In this document: piece by piece, positions 10,440 to 22,261 of the stretch
Layout: each line of letters starts with the position of its first letter
Position numbering within the stretch: the first letter of the stretch is position 1
NCBI GenBank assembly: GCA_963921195.1
Contig: OY992536.1
Span: forward strand, 235,388,023-235,452,022
Reading direction: 5' to 3'
Source: Pegoplata infirma
Taxonomy: Eukaryota; Arthropoda; Insecta; Diptera; Anthomyiidae
Length of the DNA stretch: 64,000 nucleotides
The notes under the pieces: generated by a model
What the model saw: only the letters and a program-made list of their open reading frames with translations
The model's database searches: none
What the model was told of the DNA's origin: nothing
Position numbers and translations under genes: made by a program

Positions 10440-12569
10440 ACTACTATAATTTATCAAAATTTAAAGATTGATGGATGTATTTAACAAAAAATTTTAATGA
10501 GGAGAATTGTAACACCAAGGTGTTTTAGTTGGAACACGGTTGGTCTAAACAAGGTGTAACCTAAAAGTGCAACCAACATAAAGTTTCTATTTAAATATTT
10601 ATTTGTGAGGCCTAAGAAAAATTTAGCATCAAAAATGAAACTCTTCGATCAAGCACTTTTTGCAGAAATCGCGGTTGAATAGCAAAAAATTACAATATTC
10701 GAATTTTCTCGAAAACTATGAGAGATATTAAAAAAACACTTATCACTAAAAATATTTTAAAATTTATATTGCAGTATTAAAACGCACTCAAAAAAAGACT
10801 TAACCTAAACATTGGCAAAATTCCAAATAGTTTATAAATTTTCCCACAATTTAGTTAAATTTAGTTAAAATTTGGGAATTTTTTCTAGCTGTTAGGAAAA
10901 AATTTTAGTTCATGTACTGTTAAGTAGTCCATAATTTTCCTTAAATGGAACTCCCCAATACATGGAAGAACTTCTTATCATCAAAAAAATGTTCCTAAAT
11001 ATGAGGAGTTCCGTCTAAGACTTAAATTTTGAGGTAAAAAAGATGTGATTTTTGTTTCGATGGCACATCGATGAAAGTTGGCATAAATATTAGAAGATAT
11101 TTAATAATAAGAAATTCGTTCGCGTCAATTAAATCGCGCAAGGTGGTCAAAAGCTATGGCGGTTTTAAGATTTAAAAATATTTTAAAGATTTTTTCTACA
11201 CATTTGTTGCATGCGTTATTAAAACATGCCAGGATATATCATTTCTTCTAAAATATATGATATAAATTTAACCCTTTAATGACCGAACGATTAAAAAAAA
11301 AATATCTAAGTACCTAAAATCGCGATTAATTCGCGGTAAAAGAAAAGTTTCACAATTTTTTATAACATATTTAGGCGATGCGCGTTGGTATTACTGAAAA
11401 AAATCACGGAAAATCGTATCATTGTACCCGTAGTTTAAAAAAAATCGGTGATGCTTTTTTATAACAAAAAAATTTAATATGGTCCAAAAAATCTATAATC
11501 ATCAAAATTTTTTAACACGCCTCTGATTTTATGATGACACATCAAGTGGGCTTTCATTTAAATAAAAATTCATCCAATTTCGTGTAAAGCCTTGGATGTG
11601 TCATATCAAAACAGGTTTAGATAAAATCATCGCGCTTTCCGTTCAGAATGGCTTAAAGTAAAAAGTCAAAAAGTAAATCAGTACTCGTTAAGGCACGTCT
11701 TTTGGTGTATTAAAATGAACATGATACATTAATTGCTACTAAAAAAAATAGGAAACAGATTTGCAAATTTCGCACAATTTTCAAAACTGCCATAAAATTT
11801 TTGCAATTTATTTTTTATAAACCCGCCAGTGATTTTTTTATGTAAACTCACAAAAAAACGCGGTTTACGCAAGAGTCCACCAAGTTTCGAATGAAACCGC
11901 GATTGTGCCTCGCGAAAAACTGGTATTTTAAAAAAATTAAGTTTTTTCTTTCGAACTTTGATCTGCTGAAACTCCTTAACTATTCGTGGCACAATAACGG
12001 GATTAATTCAAAATTGTTAAGAATTACAACAGCTACCAAATCTAGTTCAACTTTTTTCATTTTATAGTGGGGGCCGAAATCCCTGATCAAAAAACCTCGA
12101 AAATTTAAAAACTCTTAATTTTTGGTTTTAAAACTTAACCGTCTTATATCTTCTTACCAAGCGATGAAGCATTTATCAAACCAACATTAAAATAATCTCT
12201 TATATTTACTGACTTTGTGTTATGCCGGAAAAGATTGAAATATAAGGAGAACTTAAAAAAAAGCGAAAGAAGGTAAAAACTATGGATTATTTCAAGCCAT
12301 TTTTATCGATTTTTCAACCCGCTGTAACTTTTACGGATAAAGTGGGGTAATCCTTAAACATTGCTCAGTGATGGTTCAAGGTCTTGTTTACACAACTGCT
12401 TTTACAGTTTTTCTAAATTCCAAAAACTGCCGGTTTTTTTTTAAACATTTATTTCAGTTTCACTGAGTTGAAATTTAAAAAAGATTTTTTGATATATATT
12501 TTTTTAAACAATATTTGTAAAAAATTTCAGTTTTAGGACGTAGTTTACTACCAATTATTTCATAATATT
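10440..12569. other. Non-coding AT-rich DNA with old repeats
   Basis: No gene is recognised. From about 10788 (ACACTCAAAAAAAGACTTAACC) to 11035 it resembles the element at 42997-44049 (GGAAAAAATTTTAGTTCAT, TTTCCTTAAATGGA in common order), so a fragment of that family is present. The 87-codon minus-strand frame at 11729-11992 has no recognisable domain and lies in low-complexity sequence. Confidence 0.5.
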
Positions 12570-12616
12570 CAAACTCCGAAAACACCAATCTACAAAATTG
12601 GTGTTTTCGGAGTTTG
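12570..12616. repeat. Perfect 20-bp-arm hairpin
   Basis: CAAACTCCGAAAACACCAAT is followed by a 7-base spacer (CTACAAA) and then the exact reverse complement ATTGGTGTTTTCGGAGTTTG. It sits at the left border of the mini-me-like fragment and may have formed when that fragment was truncated. A rho-independent terminator is irrelevant in this genome. Confidence 0.75.
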
Positions 12617-12793
12617 GTTTAGTTCTTCAAAGGGGAACTTTTTTCCCCCTGGTCCAATTTTGCTCATTTCCGAACTTAACCTGCCTAGGATAAGACATAT
12701 TCGTGCCAAACTTGAGGAGTCTATCTCTTTTATTTTGGATGGTATTGTGTTAACTACAGACCCCCCCCCCCCATACTGTAGAGGGTATAAAAA
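12603..12793 (+). mobile_element. Internally deleted mini-me-like fragment
   Basis: It starts at GTTCTTCAAAGGGGAAC, runs through CCCCCTGGTCCAATTTTGC and the TTGAGGAGTCTATCTC words, then jumps from CTACAGAC straight to a C-run and ACTGTAGAGGGTATAAAAA. The (GACR)n and (TA)n tracts have been lost. Compare 35580-35915 and 62060-62957. Confidence 0.75.
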
Positions 12794-12982
12794 TCTATTT
12801 TCTTTTCCTTATTTTTAAGAATTTAGATAATTTTCCTATTTTCTCAGGGCCGTTTCGATGGCAGTAATCGTACACCTAATTCTCCAGAAAACAAATATTT
12901 GATCACCTGATTATTAAGATGGCCATTCGATTAAAAAGAAGTCTTTGAGCTTATATTTTTACAACATTATTTGTATTAATAA

Positions 12983-13455
12983 CACTGTAAGTAGGTGAAA
13001 ATGACACACCAAAACGCCGAGACACGTCAACCTAATTTTCGGTCTTAGAATCCAGTGGTGTACCCCGTTTTGAAAAGTTAGCTCAAAATCCCGAGATATT
13101 TCGATTTTAAATCTGTAGTAGATTTAAGGCGATTTTTCATTTTATTTGAATGAAAAAACTAAAAAAACTTGTTAAAAACTTGTTATTTGTCAAAATGTAC
13201 ATATAGAAATAATGGACATCCATTTTCAAGCGGACATGGAACAATACTTGCTCTTATTTCGATGAATTTTATAATTTTTTTTTGGATTTATTCAATTTTT
13301 ACTCTATATTTGCAAATTTAAAATCGAAATATCTCGTTATTTTGAGTTATTTTTTTAAAACGGAGTATACCACTGGATTCTTTGACCTAAAAATAAGTTG
13401 GGGTGTCTCGGCGTTTTTGTGTGTCATTTCAAAAGTTCAAATTTTACTTACAGTG
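12983..13455. mobile_element. 473-bp palindromic element with CACTGTAAGTA ends
   Basis: CACTGTAAGTAGGTGAAAATG at the left pairs with CATTTCAAAAGTTCAAATTTTACTTACAGTG at the right. Inner pairing includes AAAACGCCGAGACAC against GTGTCTCGGCGTTTT and ATCCAGTGGTGTAC against GTATACCACTGGAT. The arms are about 180 bp with a short centre. TAATA-like bases lie on both sides, but the duplication is not clean. Confidence 0.75.
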
Positions 13456-14339
13456 TAATAGACTGACATATGCTAAACCTATAAAATACCTTAAATGAAT
13501 TTCATTACTTCATTTAAAACACTACGTAAGAGTGCACAGTGGGACACAACTCAAAAATGTAAAAATGCTCCTCCTTAAGATTTTGATATTTTCATCTTAA
13601 AAACTATATATGTATTTTTGATTCAAAAAATAAATCCCGTGAATATTTTAAATCATGCCATATTAATTTATTAGGAAAAAAAAATTAAATTATACTAAAT
13701 CCGACATAAGTTTTATATTCATTAACATTGAAATTTTCATTAACAGGAAAATTAAAAAAGAAATTTTTGTTTAAATCGCCTTTAAATTTTCTTTCCGTAA
13801 AGACCCATTGTGTATAAAAATAAATATTATGCATATTATTTTCTTTCCAATTTTATGTAGATTATAAAAAAAAACTATTTTAATATTTAAAAAAAATGTG
13901 TATATTTTCAAAATGGAATCAGTAACAGAATCTCCAAAATGATTGAAGAAACCAAAAATCAAGCTAAAAATACCAAAGAAACTTTAGTATTAAGACCAAA
14001 ATATATCATAACATATCAGTTATAGTCGATAAGTTAGTTATTTAAGTTAGAATTTTATTAAATTTATATTTATTATAAAATGTTGAAACAAAGTCAAACT
14101 TCCTCTCTAACATCAATATCGTAAACATATCATAAGCAAAAGCACAAAAAAAATTTACACATTTCGGGTGTTAGAGTTATATGGTCAAAAATTTATGATA
14201 AATATAAATTTAAAAGGATTCTTAAAAAAACAAAAAAAAAACTAAACAATTATTCAGTTGAATTTATAAATTTTTTAGTTAACTGATTAATGGAAAATTT
14301 ATTAAAGTCAAATGAAATATAAATCAAACACATTTAAAG
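13456..14339. other. AT-rich non-coding DNA
   Basis: No gene or clear repeat. A lone CACAGTGGGACAC near 13536 looks like a transposon end, but no partner end was found. The small minus-strand frame at 13771-13962 is Phe/Ile-rich chance coding. Confidence 0.45.
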
Positions 14340-15034
14340 TTTTTGACTACTTTTTTATACATCTTTTAAGTAGGACTTTTGGGTATTCTTTTTTACGATT
14401 TTTTTACAATAAATATTTTATGGACTTATTGGGCTTTTATATTTTTGATACTCAAAAGATTTTAAACAAATGTTTAAAATCTTTTTAATGAGCTTTTTAC
14501 AAGAAATATTTTATGTACTTTTGGAGCTTTTATATTTTTGATTTTCGAAAGATTTAAGAACATTTTGAATCCTAAAGAAAGAACCAAGAAGACCACAATT
14601 TTTATGATTGAGCTTTTATAACATTTTGTTATGCTAAAAAAGCTAATTGATAATCGACAGCTTTTAATATTTGACAAATAATAGCTGTTTGATAAAAGAA
14701 GGGATAAACTTTAAAATATTTCCAAAAAAAAAAATCAAAACTAAAAATAATAACAATTACCTTTTTCAAAATAAAAAAGATTACTCTAGATAAGAAGCTT
14801 CTAGCCTTACTGACAATTTGGTAATTAGGACGTAGTTATTAAATTATTTATAATTTTGTCATCAAAAAGCTTTTAGAAATTAAAAGCTTTTTATTTGAGA
14901 AAATTTGATTTGCAAGATTTTTTTAAAGATTTTGTTTTATTTATTTATTAAGAGCTTTTTAGAAGAGATATCTTATGAACCTTTTGAGCTATTACATTTT
15001 TGATATTCAAAAAACTTTGAAAATTTTGAATCTT

Positions 15035-15440
15035 ATGGCGTTTTCTTTTCTGGAAAAAAATGTTGCACTTTCTGCACTTTTTTTCTTTAATGACTCTTTG
15101 TGCACAGTTATGCACAGTAAATATAGACATGTTTGGTATCAAAAGAAAGGTATTTTCAAGGCCTATCTAATGCTATATAAAGCATTTTAAAATAATACTC
15201 AGTTTTTGAGCCAATTCTATAAATGTAAAAATTTATGGGTTTTTGATACTTAATTGAATAAAATAATCCTGTTTCGACATTTTATTATAAACAGTTAGAT
15301 AGAACAGGACAATACCTTTCTTTTAGTACCAAACATGTCTATACTTACTGCTCATTACTATACACAAAGAGTCATTAAAGAAAAAAAAGTGCAGAAAGTG
15401 CAACATTTTTTTCCAGAAAAGAAAACGCCATTAAAGAAAA
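15035..15440. repeat. Inverted repeat with ~140-bp arms
   Basis: TGGCGTTTTCTTTTCTGGAA at the left and its complement TTCCAGAAAAGAAAACGCCA at the right delimit two arms. The arms pair through TTGCACTTTCTGCACTTTTTT, GACTCTTTGTG and TAGACATGTTTGGTA. About 110 bases lie between the arms. It is embedded in the long-period array and could be an inverted duplication or a MITE. The small frames on both strands (about 14948-15190) are shadows of this palindrome. Confidence 0.75.
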
Positions 15441-16089
15441 AACCCAAAAGACCACAATTTTTATGATTGAGCTTTTTTTATGGAAGACTAAACAACAAAC
15501 AATTAACATTTAAAGCTTAATTTTAAGAAAATTGGATTATTTGGTAAGATATTTTTACCTTTTAAAATCTTTAAATATTATACATATAAAAGATTTTGTT
15601 TTCTTTTTAAAGAGCTTTTTAAAATTTAAAGAAAATTTTGAATCTTAAAGAAAGAAGTTTTTATGACATTTTGTATTTTACAAATGATAACTGCATTAAA
15701 GCATTAAACTTCTAAATATTCAAAAAAATATTCCAAACGACGAAAAACTAATTTATGAAAGTGGAACTTTTTGTAACGACAAAACATACATCTCACCTAA
15801 CATTGAAAGCTAAGTTAAAATACAAAAGCTTCTAGGCTTATAGACAATTTTGTAATAAAACGTTGTTATTTAATTATTTATTATTTTGTGATAGAAAAGT
15901 TATTAAATGTTAAAATATTTTCGATTTGAAAAAAGTGGATAATTTTGGAAGATATTTTAATACTTAAAAATCTTTAAATATTTAATATTCAAAAGTTTTT
16001 GTTTTCTGTTACAAGAAAAAATGTTGAAAAAAGATTTATACATATATTCGTGTGAAAGCTTCTATATGAATAAAAATACATTGACATGC

Positions 16090-16432
16090 TAAAAATACGG
16101 TTGTTAGAGGCATTTAAGCCACAATTAGGTGGACCGTTTATATAGGGGCTAGGTCAAAACATTGACCGGTTTTTTCCAATTTCAATATTGAACCAAAAGA
16201 AGCTAAAGAAATTTCAACCAAATCGATTGATAATTGCTACCTGTATCGTTTATAAACCAATTACATGAACCAACAGACAGACGGACATCGCTAAATAGAC
16301 TCAAAAAGTGATTCTGAGTCGATCGGTATACTTAACAGTGGCTCTAGGACCAATATTTCCGGTAGTTACAAAAATCAGCACAAAGTCATTATACACTGTA
16401 CCACAGAGTGGTGTAGGGTATAACTACAATTG
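16090..16432 (+). mobile_element. Mini-me-like repeat, divergent copy
   Basis: Landmarks are GACAGACGGACATCGCTAAATAG, GACTCAAAAAGTGATTCTGAG, CGATCGGTATAC, a region equivalent to the CTAGGACCAATATTTCC block, and an end GTGGTGTAGGGTATAAC. The subfamily differs from most others in the window (no TTCGGC hairpin start visible). GACTCAAAAAGTGATGCTGAG recurs at about 56698, so a fragment of this subfamily lies there too. Confidence 0.65.
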
Positions 16433-16682
16433 AGGCATTATTATAAAATATAGTGCCTCTATATCAAGATCTAATTGTGATAGCTTTATATACTTCAAAA
16501 GCTTTTGATATTTTACCATGAAAGCTTTTAAAAGCTAACGACTAATAATTTCAAATAACATATTATTATCACAGACATATCACAAAATGTTAAATGTCAT
16601 ATAAAAACTTATTGCGACTCCATATTTTAAAGCTTTTTTTTAACTTTTAAATATGTTCAAATATAGGAATTTAGCAGATAAG

Positions 16683-17110
16683 TATCACAGACATATCTAA
16701 AAATGGTACCATGATATTAAAAGCTTAAAGCTTTTTGATCAAAACGATTAATGTTTAATCAACAACAACTTTGTTTTGTTCTTTTACAAAATGTTTTGCA
16801 TAAAGCTTTAAATAAAACTTTAATATTAAAAACTTTTTAGAGCATTTGTGTATTTAATTCACAGAAATTTTACAATGCTGAGAGTTTATACATTTCGTTT
16901 AAGATTAAAAAGCTTAAACACATTTTTAAAAGATTTTCCAAATTTTAAAACATAATAAGTTAAAAAAAAAGTATCACAGACATATCAAAAAATGGTACCA
17001 TATTAATGAAAACAAAATTGAATTTCCTTCAAGATATTAAAAGCTTAAAGCTTAAAGATTTTTGCACAAAAAAATTCATGTTTTAGTTAACAAAAACTAC
17101 GTTTTGTTCT
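16683..17110. repeat. Direct duplication of a ~290-bp unit
   Basis: Both copies begin AGTATCACAGACATATC, continue AAAAATGGTACCAT and include ATTAAAAGCTTAAAGC and AACTTTGTTTTGTTCTT-like words. They are about 290 bp apart. This is part of the long-period array at 14340-18360. Confidence 0.6.
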
Positions 17111-17559
17111 TAACAGGGTTGTCAATTTTTGTTGTTGTTATCTCCAAACTTTAAAAAAAAACTCAAAAACATATATCGAGAGCCTATATTTAAAAACCTC
17201 TATCTTAAAAAACACAACTTTTCAGGAGAGCAAAAAAAAATTTATTTCGCGTATTGTTAGAGTCATTAAAATTTGATATTCTACAATATTTTTTTAAAAA
17301 AAACTACTGAACCTCAATATATTGGGAATTTTATGATAGATAGAGAGTTTTTTTCAAAATTTAATAACTATATTAGAAAATACAACATGTAATAATTTTA
17401 GTTATAATTTTGTTTTGCGAAATAAACAAAGTCTCCATGCTCAAATCAGTGTGTAGATTTTCTACAGAATTTTCTAGAAATCGCCATATCTGACCGCCTC
17501 CAAAAAAATTAAAGCTTTTTATAAATTTTTTAAATAACAAAGCTTTTAGAGCATATGTT

Positions 17560-17755
17560 CAGCAAAAACTTGGTAATGGGTACCCCTTCCTGCGTCGCTT
17601 ACGTGGTAATGGCTTTGAATACTACTAAATACCATTAGCATTACATTGAGCCAAAAAAGGAAAAATGTGGTTACCTCCAATGACATCACAGTGTTAGTTA
17701 CTCATATTTTTGCTAACCCCTTAAGTTAATTACTTGGTAAGCGAAGTTTTTGCTG
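17560..17755. mobile_element. 196-bp MITE with CAGCAAAAACTT ends
   Basis: CAGCAAAAACTTGGTAATGG at the left matches AAGTTTTTGCTG at the right over 12 bases. The sequence outside the element reads as a continuation of a host unit also seen uninterrupted near 17950 (AGAGCATAT..TATATAATTCACA), so this looks like an insertion. It is GC-richer than its surroundings and non-coding. The superfamily is unclear. Confidence 0.6.
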
Positions 17756-18360
17756 GGTAGGTATATAATTCACAGAACTTTTAAAATTCTGATAGTTTAT
17801 AAACTTCTTTGAAGTTATAAAATGATAAAAGCTTTAAGTATTTCGCTCAGAAAGTTTTATATTAAAATCAAAAACAGATCTGTTGTATTCTTATAAAAAA
17901 TGTGTTCTTAAAGATTTTAACAACAGTTGAAAACTTAAAGCTTTTTAGAGCATATCTGTATATAATTCACAAAGCTTTTATAATTTGGAAAGTTTATAAA
18001 AATTTGTTACAAATTTAAAATTAAAAAAATCTTTATTTTTAAGCTTTTCGTAAGAAAACATAATTAGAAATTTTCAAAATTATTTGACAGAAAAGTTTAG
18101 TAAATAAACAGACAATACTTAAAGCTTATTTCATATTAAAAGTTTATAAAAAAAACTTTTAAAATAATTTGATGTTTATAAGGATTAATAAATGATCAAA
18201 AGTTTTAGGAGCTTTTCCATGTATAGAAAGTTTTAGAGCTTAAAACAGTAAAAACTTTTTACAAACTCAAGGATATTTTAAAGTTTAAAGACTAAATCAA
18301 AAGCTTTTTCATGTTAAAAGTTTAGAGCTTTTATTAGTAAAAGCTTTTTTTTTGTAAATG

Positions 18361-19984
18361 TCTCAAAAATTTAAGAGTGTTTTATTTATATATTCTTTTA
18401 CTAAATACTTCAAAATTAATCAGTAAAATGTGTTATTAAACATAAGACACAACCAAGGTAACGATACATATCAGAGTCGTATGACTCGCCTAGTAAAAAT
18501 TACCAAAAGTGATATTAAAACTATTGCTATTAAGGTTTTAGAATTAAAAATTATATAAATATACTATATACATAAATATATATTCTTAATTATAAATATA
18601 TATAAAATAAATATAAATATTTTATGTAATTTATAACATAAAAAACCAAAAACAAAAAAAAGCTGCACTGTATTAAACTTTTTTGCAATTTTTTTAGCTT
18701 TTAACAAACAAATTATATATTTTTTTCTTGTAAAGTTTAAAAATAAATAATATTTACTAAAGTTGTATATACAAAGCATAAGAAAATTAATTTTTTATTA
18801 ATTTTTTTGTAAATTAAAACCAAAAGTTTTTTCATAAATTTACCTACCAATCAATTATTATTATTTATATGAATTTTATGCTTGGAAATTTATAAAAATA
18901 TAAATATAATTAATTTTTAAAAGCATAAAATTCAAAAGAAGAAGAAGAAAAAAAAATTATATCAATTATTAATTAGGATGTGTACCTTAAATAAATGTGA
19001 ATAAAAAATGAAATTAAAATTTGAGTTGCACTTAAACTGAAATTAATTTTTTTTTATAAAAAAATTTATTTTATTATAAATTAATTGTGTTAAATAATTA
19101 TTATCTATGTAATTTCCATACAAATATCTATCGATCATTGTATACCATAAAACATATCAGATAATACGGCCATTTTTATTAAAACAAAGAAAAAAAAAAT
19201 AAGAAATTTTTTGTATATTTTTTTCAGCTTAAGAGAAAACTACTAAATATAATTAAAAACAAAAAAAATAATTTTACAAACTTTTTTAGCAAATAAAATT
19301 TATTACAAATGAAGATGTAACGATCAAAAAATAAAATGTTAGCAAAATAATCTGCTAGAAAATATATCGAGTTTGAGCCATCTGCTGCGTTTAGCCTACT
19401 CTGTTTTCCAATACTTTTAATCTTAATTGAAAACTGAAAAAATCTGTAAATGTACAAAAGATTTAGTAAAAATACGAGTTAAAATATTCGACTTACAATT
19501 AGTCGAATCTTTAAATACCCACTGTTAACCAAAGAAGAGATTTAACAAAATTATTTATGTTTTTTGGGGTTTTATTTACAACATTATGTATTGACTCGTT
19601 ATTCTCGTACAAGGGAAGTATTCCAACCGTTATGAACCGATTTAAATTAAACTTATATAAAAGAGACGATTTTAAGATTGGGTGGCTCGGCTTTTCGGTA
19701 TAAAAGAGTTTAAAAATTTCGTTGCCTCCTTATGAAGCAATGTTGACCTTTAGGAAAATTCCGATAAATCCCGAACCCTTTGGGTACCAATTGTCTTTCA
19801 ACTCCCTAGTATCAAAAAAAAACGTTCTTTGGGAAACAGACCTTACTAAATGACTATTGGTGTTCCAACGGTTAAAGCGACTGATCAAATGAGTTATGCA
19901 TCTTAAAGAACAATGTTAAAGTGGTTAAGTTATTTTAAAATTTCTCAAAAAACTTTTGTTGGTTGAGTTCCATTCGCATTAAGT
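18361..19984. other. AT-rich non-coding DNA
   Basis: No gene is recognised. The part to about 19500 is almost pure A/T. From 19560 to 19984 composition is more even. A stretch at about 19846-19925 (CTATTGGTGTTCCAACGG, GGTTAAAGCGACTGATCAAATGAG) is repeated in diverged form at about 21883-21950, on the other side of the mini-me-like copy. Confidence 0.5.
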
Positions 19985-20309
19985 TATTTTTATACCCTCC
20001 ACTTAGTGATAGATGGTGTATATAAGTTTGTCATTACGTTTGTAACTCATCGAAATATCGGTCTAGGACCCCATAAATGATCATTGATCTATTTTAAGAT
20101 ATTGTAGCGATGTCCGTCTGTCTGTCCGTCTTTGGAAATGTTGATCACGACCAAAGTATTAAACAGATATGACTAAGACTTAGCATATTTACTTGTTGTT
20201 TTCCTAAGCAGTTTGGTATTGCATTTGAGCGAAATCGGTTCAGCGGTTCAAAAGTTATGATAGAAAATTTAAGGACACCTCGAAAATTCAACATAACCTA
20301 AAAATACAA

Positions 20310-20770
20310 TGTTTGCAAAAATAAGTACTTAGATCAGAATTGATGAAGGAGAGGAAGAAGAATAATGATTACTAAAAATAAGTTTGTTTACACATAATTA
20401 CAATAACAACATCTTCTGTTAAAAAAAACAACAGCAACAACCACACTCGAATTGAAAAAATCTGATTTAGTTGATCCTTGCTTAACAGCCTACTTGGCGT
20501 ATCGGTCTAGAGTGATTGTACGTTACAAGCAGTTAATAGCAAAGTATTACAGATGATGATGAGTTCAATCCTTGTCGGCTGCGATCTGTTAATAATTTTC
20601 ACATATAGAGTTTTATTGACTATTAACTAAATAAACTTGACATTAAAAGTTTTTCTGAAGATTATTATAACTGGATAATATGAAACTAGTAAGAAACAAA
20701 CCAGGATGTCTAAATTTTTAGAAATATTAAAATTTTTCTTTCACACTTTTCTCAATTCAAAACCATATAT
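20310..20770 (+). mobile_element. Insert with tRNA-like promoter, candidate SINE
   Basis: Comparison with the copy at 34045-34558 shows that the host words TAAAAATACAA and ATACAAAATGC are adjacent when empty. Here ATACAA appears at both edges (20304-20309 and 20771-20776), so about 460 bp is inserted with a 6-bp or longer duplication. The insert carries tRNA-like box A and box B motifs. A tRNA-derived SINE is plausible, but the boxes lie about 190 bp from the insert's left edge, which is unusual for a simple SINE. Confidence 0.5.
20495..20571 (+). ncRNA. tRNA-like box A/box B pair (SINE promoter candidate)
   Basis: TGGCGTATCGG resembles pol III box A and GAGTTCAATCC resembles box B (GGTTCGANNCC). 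Their spacing of about 55 bases is within the tRNA range. CGGTCTAGAGTG right after box A is shared with the second tRNA-like stretch at 25095-25170 (minus strand). No complete cloverleaf can be drawn, so this is not called a tRNA gene. Confidence 0.4.
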
Positions 20771-20851
20771 ATACAAAATGCTTTAATTCAGCTGCTGGTT
20801 GAAACATGTGAACAGAATTGATCACTGAATGGTATTAAAAAAAGTGCAAAT

Positions 20852-21657
20852 CAGGGATGGAATTGTTGATACAAATGTACTTTTTTTGATACTATTTGAT
20901 GTTGAAAAATACGTTGATACGCCCGCGATTTTTTTGATACATTTTCAAAATTAAACGAATTTTATTTAATTTTTTGTTGAAATTTTTTTCTTGCATTAAA
21001 TTTCCCCCCATTTTCTACTAATTGAAACATGGTTATTCTTGGAGAAACTCTTTTAAATTTAAAAGAGTTTCATATACCTATGTTATGTTGGTGTATGGTC
21101 TAAAGAATAGCAGCTGACTTTTCACACTTCGGCCGAACCAACTTTACCCTCAAGTTGCGAACACTGTAAATGTCTATCTTGATTATGAATCTGGGGTGCC
21201 CCGCTATATATTTTAACGAAAATCAAAATTTTTCCCGAGGAATAATTTTTATCTTAAATAATTTTTTCATGTCTCACGTTTTCGAGATAAGTTTACAATG
21301 TAATTTTTTCGACGTTTGACCACTATTTTTCAAAAAATGTTCTGGCGAAGATTTTGATTTTCGTTGAAATATAGTAGTGGGGCACCCCAGAATTCACATT
21401 CAAGAAAGACATTAATAGTGTTCGCAACTTTAGGTAAAAGTTGGTTTGGCCGAGGCATGTTTTTTTTATAAAATTAGTTTTTCCCGAAACAAATGTCAAA
21501 TCTCATTTTAAAATACATTCATGAATTTTTAGTACCATTTTCGTTTATAATTACTATTTTTTTGTCGTTTTTAATAAAAAAAGTACGTTGAGGGTCAAAA
21601 AAGTACAATTTTAAATCATTTTTGATACCAAAACGAAATTGTAATATTTCATCCCTG
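20852..21657. mobile_element. Non-autonomous hAT-like element, 8-bp duplication
   Basis: The ends are CAGGGATGGAATTG and the reverse complement of TTTCATCCCTG, sharing CAGGGATGRAAT. GTGCAAAT lies immediately outside both ends (20844-20851 and 21658-21665), an 8-bp target duplication. CAGGGATG ends with 8-bp duplications fit the hAT superfamily. No transposase is encoded. A smaller palindrome (21129-21455) lies in the middle. Confidence 0.88.
21129..21455. repeat. Palindrome with ~140-bp arms inside the hAT-like element
   Basis: TCGGCCGAACCAACTTTACC, AGTTGCGAACACTGTAAATG, GGGGTGCCCCGCTA and ACGAAAATCAAAATTTT on the left all reappear as reverse complements in the same order on the right, ending TTTGGCCGAGGC. 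The arms are about 85-90% alike. It is either the element's own core or a separate insertion. Confidence 0.75.
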
Positions 21658-21830
21658 GTGCAAATATATTTTTTTACAAAATATAAATTTTTCTTTTTTT
21701 TCGCGAAAATTTTTTTTTTTTAATTTTTTTTTTTTGTTATTTTTTTTTCAAATGATGTATTTTTTACATTGTGGAGGGTATCAATACATTCGGAAAGATC
21801 GAATTAAACTCTTTTTACTTGTTTCATGTG

Positions 21831-22261
21831 ATTTGTAGCGGAAAAAATATTTTTTTTAGAATAAGCCATCATTGAGAGACAATTGGTGCCCCAAGGATTA
21901 AGGCGACTGACCATATGAGCTCAGCACGCTTAAAACAATATTTAAGCTTTAGACACGACTTATTTTAAATCGCTATCACATCGGAATCATCCATTAAGTG
22001 TTGTCAAAAATGCCCAAAACGTTGATTATTTTGAATTTTGACCTCAATTTTCTCAAAAACTTGATGTGATGGAAAAATTTGAAGACCATATTTGTGATCA
22101 CCAGGGACAGGACTTTCATGCAATAAAACACTATGTTTTAAGCGTTTAAAATATGTACTAAAAATCTTGAAATGTGCACTAAAAATTACAAAATATGCAC
22201 TAAAAATTATAAAAACAGTACATTTTGAAAAAAAAAACCTTAATAAAAATGTTTTTTTTAA
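21831..22261. other. Non-coding DNA with dispersed repeats
   Basis: CACATCGGAATCATCC with GTTGTCAAAAATGCCCAAAACG and ACCTCAATTTTCTCAAAAAC at about 21978-22065 recurs almost unchanged at about 25636-25723, where it belongs to a mini-me-like copy. So a fragment of that subfamily is present here. The 127-codon minus-strand frame at 22004-22387 runs through repeats and has no recognisable domain. Confidence 0.5.

Larger units (their letters stand above)
14340..18360. repeat. Old long-period AAGCTTTT-rich tandem array
   Basis: Long imperfect units recur. GAAGCTTCTAG-CTTA-AGACAATTT with GTTATTAAATTATTTAT follows at about 14795 and again at about 15825. GACCACAATTTTTATGATTGAGC occurs near 14590 and 15450. 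AGAGCAT.TGTATATAATTCACA-AA occurs near 16838, 17550 (split by an insertion) and 17950. ATCACAGACATATC with AAAAATGGTACCAT occurs near 16683 and 16973. AAAGCTTTT is scattered throughout. The units are strongly diverged, so this is an ancient tandem expansion. The largest open frames are under 75 codons and not credible. Confidence 0.6.
19985..21830 (-). mobile_element. Mini-me-like repeat interrupted by two insertions
   Basis: Reading on the minus strand, it starts at the TTCGGC-like hairpin near 21815 (here ACATTCGGAAAGATCGAATT) and ends at GGAGGGTATAAAAA near 19985. In between are the (GACR)n tract (complement of GTCCGTCTGTCTGTCCGTC at about 20109) and CATCGCTACAATATCTT. It has been split by an insert of about 460 bp at 20310-20770 and by a hAT-like element at 20852-21657. 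The uninterrupted layout can be read from the related copy at 34045-34558. Confidence 0.8.

Noticed and set aside
9111..10471. Two similar peptides on opposite strands (9111-9302 and 10175-10471), which look like a duplicated gene
   Set aside because: They are the same stretch of the two arms of a non-coding palindrome, read once on each strand.
12570..12616. Hairpin at 12570 as a transcription terminator or microRNA precursor
   Set aside because: The stem is only 20 bp with a 7-base loop, too short for a typical insect miRNA precursor, and hairpin terminators are not used by pol II.
13536..13560. CACAGTGGGACAC as another Transib-like end
   Set aside because: No matching inverted end or 5-bp duplication was found within several kb; 7-8 bases alone are not enough.
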